Assembly: GCA_030141605.1 (NCBI GenBank)
Contig: JAQGDQ010000217.1
Location: 309,383 to 373,382 of the forward strand
Length of the DNA stretch: 64,000 nt
Direction of reading: 5' to 3'
Source: Tubiluchus corallicola
Taxonomy: Eukaryota; Priapulida; Priapulimorpha; Priapulimorphida; Tubiluchidae
The position numbers and the translations under genes were made by a program. How positions within the stretch are numbered: the first letter of the stretch is position 1; each line of letters starts with the position of its first letter. Under the pieces are notes generated by a model. The model had not been told where the DNA came from, did no database searches, and saw only the letters and a program-made list of their open reading frames with translations. Shown one piece after another: positions 63,048 to 64,000 of the stretch.

Positions 63048-64000
63048 AGCTGCAAATCACATGATTTCACACAAAACCTTCTTCCATCCTAGCAATCTTA
63101 ATTCTTGTTACTTAATTAGTTTAATAGGCTGGAAACACAGCTAAGACAACCTAATTAAACATGAATGAGGTCGGTAAATTCCTTGGATACGTCTTATTAA
63201 TTATCTACAATGGATGAAATCTTTCTTGCGTAGTACATACATAAACAATTAGCAACAGGCGGGCTAATTTGTATGGCATCTATAAAATCAGTTTGATTTT
63301 CAAATAGTAACATTGAGAACAATTAAACATAGTTCAAAATAAAAATTTTAGTGTCCTGAGATATTAAATTTAGGCGCTTATTTACTGACAAAGTCTTTAA
63401 AAAAGCCAAAGAGGTCTATCGTGATAAGCTAAAGATAATGGTTTTAACGTACAAGTGAAACAGGGTGTAACAAACACAAAACTCTTACCCGCAGTAGCTT
63501 ACTGATGCAATTGAAAAAGTGTTCCCGGTTTTATACGTTGCTTTACTTAAGCACTTGTATGTCACAGTGGAGAAACTTCGGATACTTCATATCCGAACTT
63601 CTCCTAATCTGTCTAATAAAAACAAGTGTTCCCAATAATTTTATTAAAACGTATTGTTTGAAAACTGATTTAAGGTTCATTAATAGTACTGATATATTAT
63701 TCAATATTCAATATTAGTTTGTATAGACTACATAGATAACTAAAGTCACCGTGCGTATTTGAGTCTTTCTGTGTGGAGTGAAAAATGGGTAATGCACTAT
63801 TGTCTACATAACCATGACAACCAAAACAGCAGCTTCGCAGACGAAAGCAAGCTTGGCTAGTTAGTCAATGTGTGAGTGGAGTTCGCAAAGAGGAAACATA
63901 AATTAAATATCATGCAATTTGTGAGTCAAAGACACCTTTAATTTGCGTGTTTATTTACTGAAAACAGAAAAAGTTCTAAGTCGGGATTTGAACTTCAGAC
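63048..64000. other. Upstream region of the dispanin gene
   Basis: It contains a possible 5'-UTR exon end (63489), a TATA-like box, and at the edge a third SINE-like B box on the minus strand (AGTTCAAATCCCGAC near 63969-63995). No further gene was recognised. Confidence 0.5.
63529..63535 (-). promoter_or_regulatory. Possible TATA box of the dispanin gene
   Basis: On the minus strand TATAAAA lies about 40 bases upstream of a good donor (GG/GTAAGAG, exon end 63489) that could close a short non-coding first exon spliced to the acceptor near 63050. Position and order fit, but no other promoter signal was seen; AT-rich DNA gives many such matches. Confidence 0.25.

Overview
This is a window of animal nuclear DNA. 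It is AT-rich, the genes are split into many small exons by introns of about 0.2-3.7 kb, and SINE-, MITE- and retrotransposon-derived debris and microsatellites are common. The main genes encode type II membrane zinc peptidases of the glutamate carboxypeptidase II family (M28B; FOLH1/NAALAD2/NAALADL1), and the fourth gene is a CD225/dispanin (IFITM-superfamily) protein. This points to an invertebrate metazoan; the sequence alone does not let me name the phylum.

Layout. (1) 703-17795, minus strand: GCPII-like gene C, all exons except the last one, which lies beyond base 1. (2) 19444-33097, minus strand: complete GCPII-like gene B (19 coding exons, 761 aa). (3) 33098-40319: a 7.2-kb head-to-head intergenic region with cryptic repeats, a large compound microsatellite and a tRNA-derived SINE. 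(4) 40320-57771, plus strand: complete GCPII-like gene A (18 coding exons, 756 aa). (5) 58570-63047, minus strand: CD225/dispanin gene (4 coding exons, 263 aa), convergent with gene A. Exon junctions were built by hand; every junction keeps frame, and homologous exons of A, B and C have nearly the same lengths and phases.

B and C share an extra intron inside the PA domain that A lacks, so they are the younger tandem pair. A and B keep all five zinc ligands and the catalytic glutamate. C keeps the five ligands but has lysine in place of the catalytic glutamate, with the reading frame intact in all 18 visible exons, which suggests a zinc-binding pseudoenzyme rather than a decayed gene. All three have lost most of the arginine patch that makes human GCPII prefer glutamate-rich substrates, so a different peptide substrate is likely.

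The second notable point is splicing. Five of about 55 hand-built introns need a GC-AG donor, where about one percent is usual in animals. Mobile DNA includes a 276-bp hAT-like MITE with a perfect 8-bp target duplication, a pair of about 350-bp inverted-end elements in introns of A and C, a 215-bp direct repeat flanking two exons of B, three tRNA-SINE copies, fragments of a BEL/Pao element and of a non-LTR element, a near-perfect 160-bp palindrome, and a ~130-bp degenerate tandem array.
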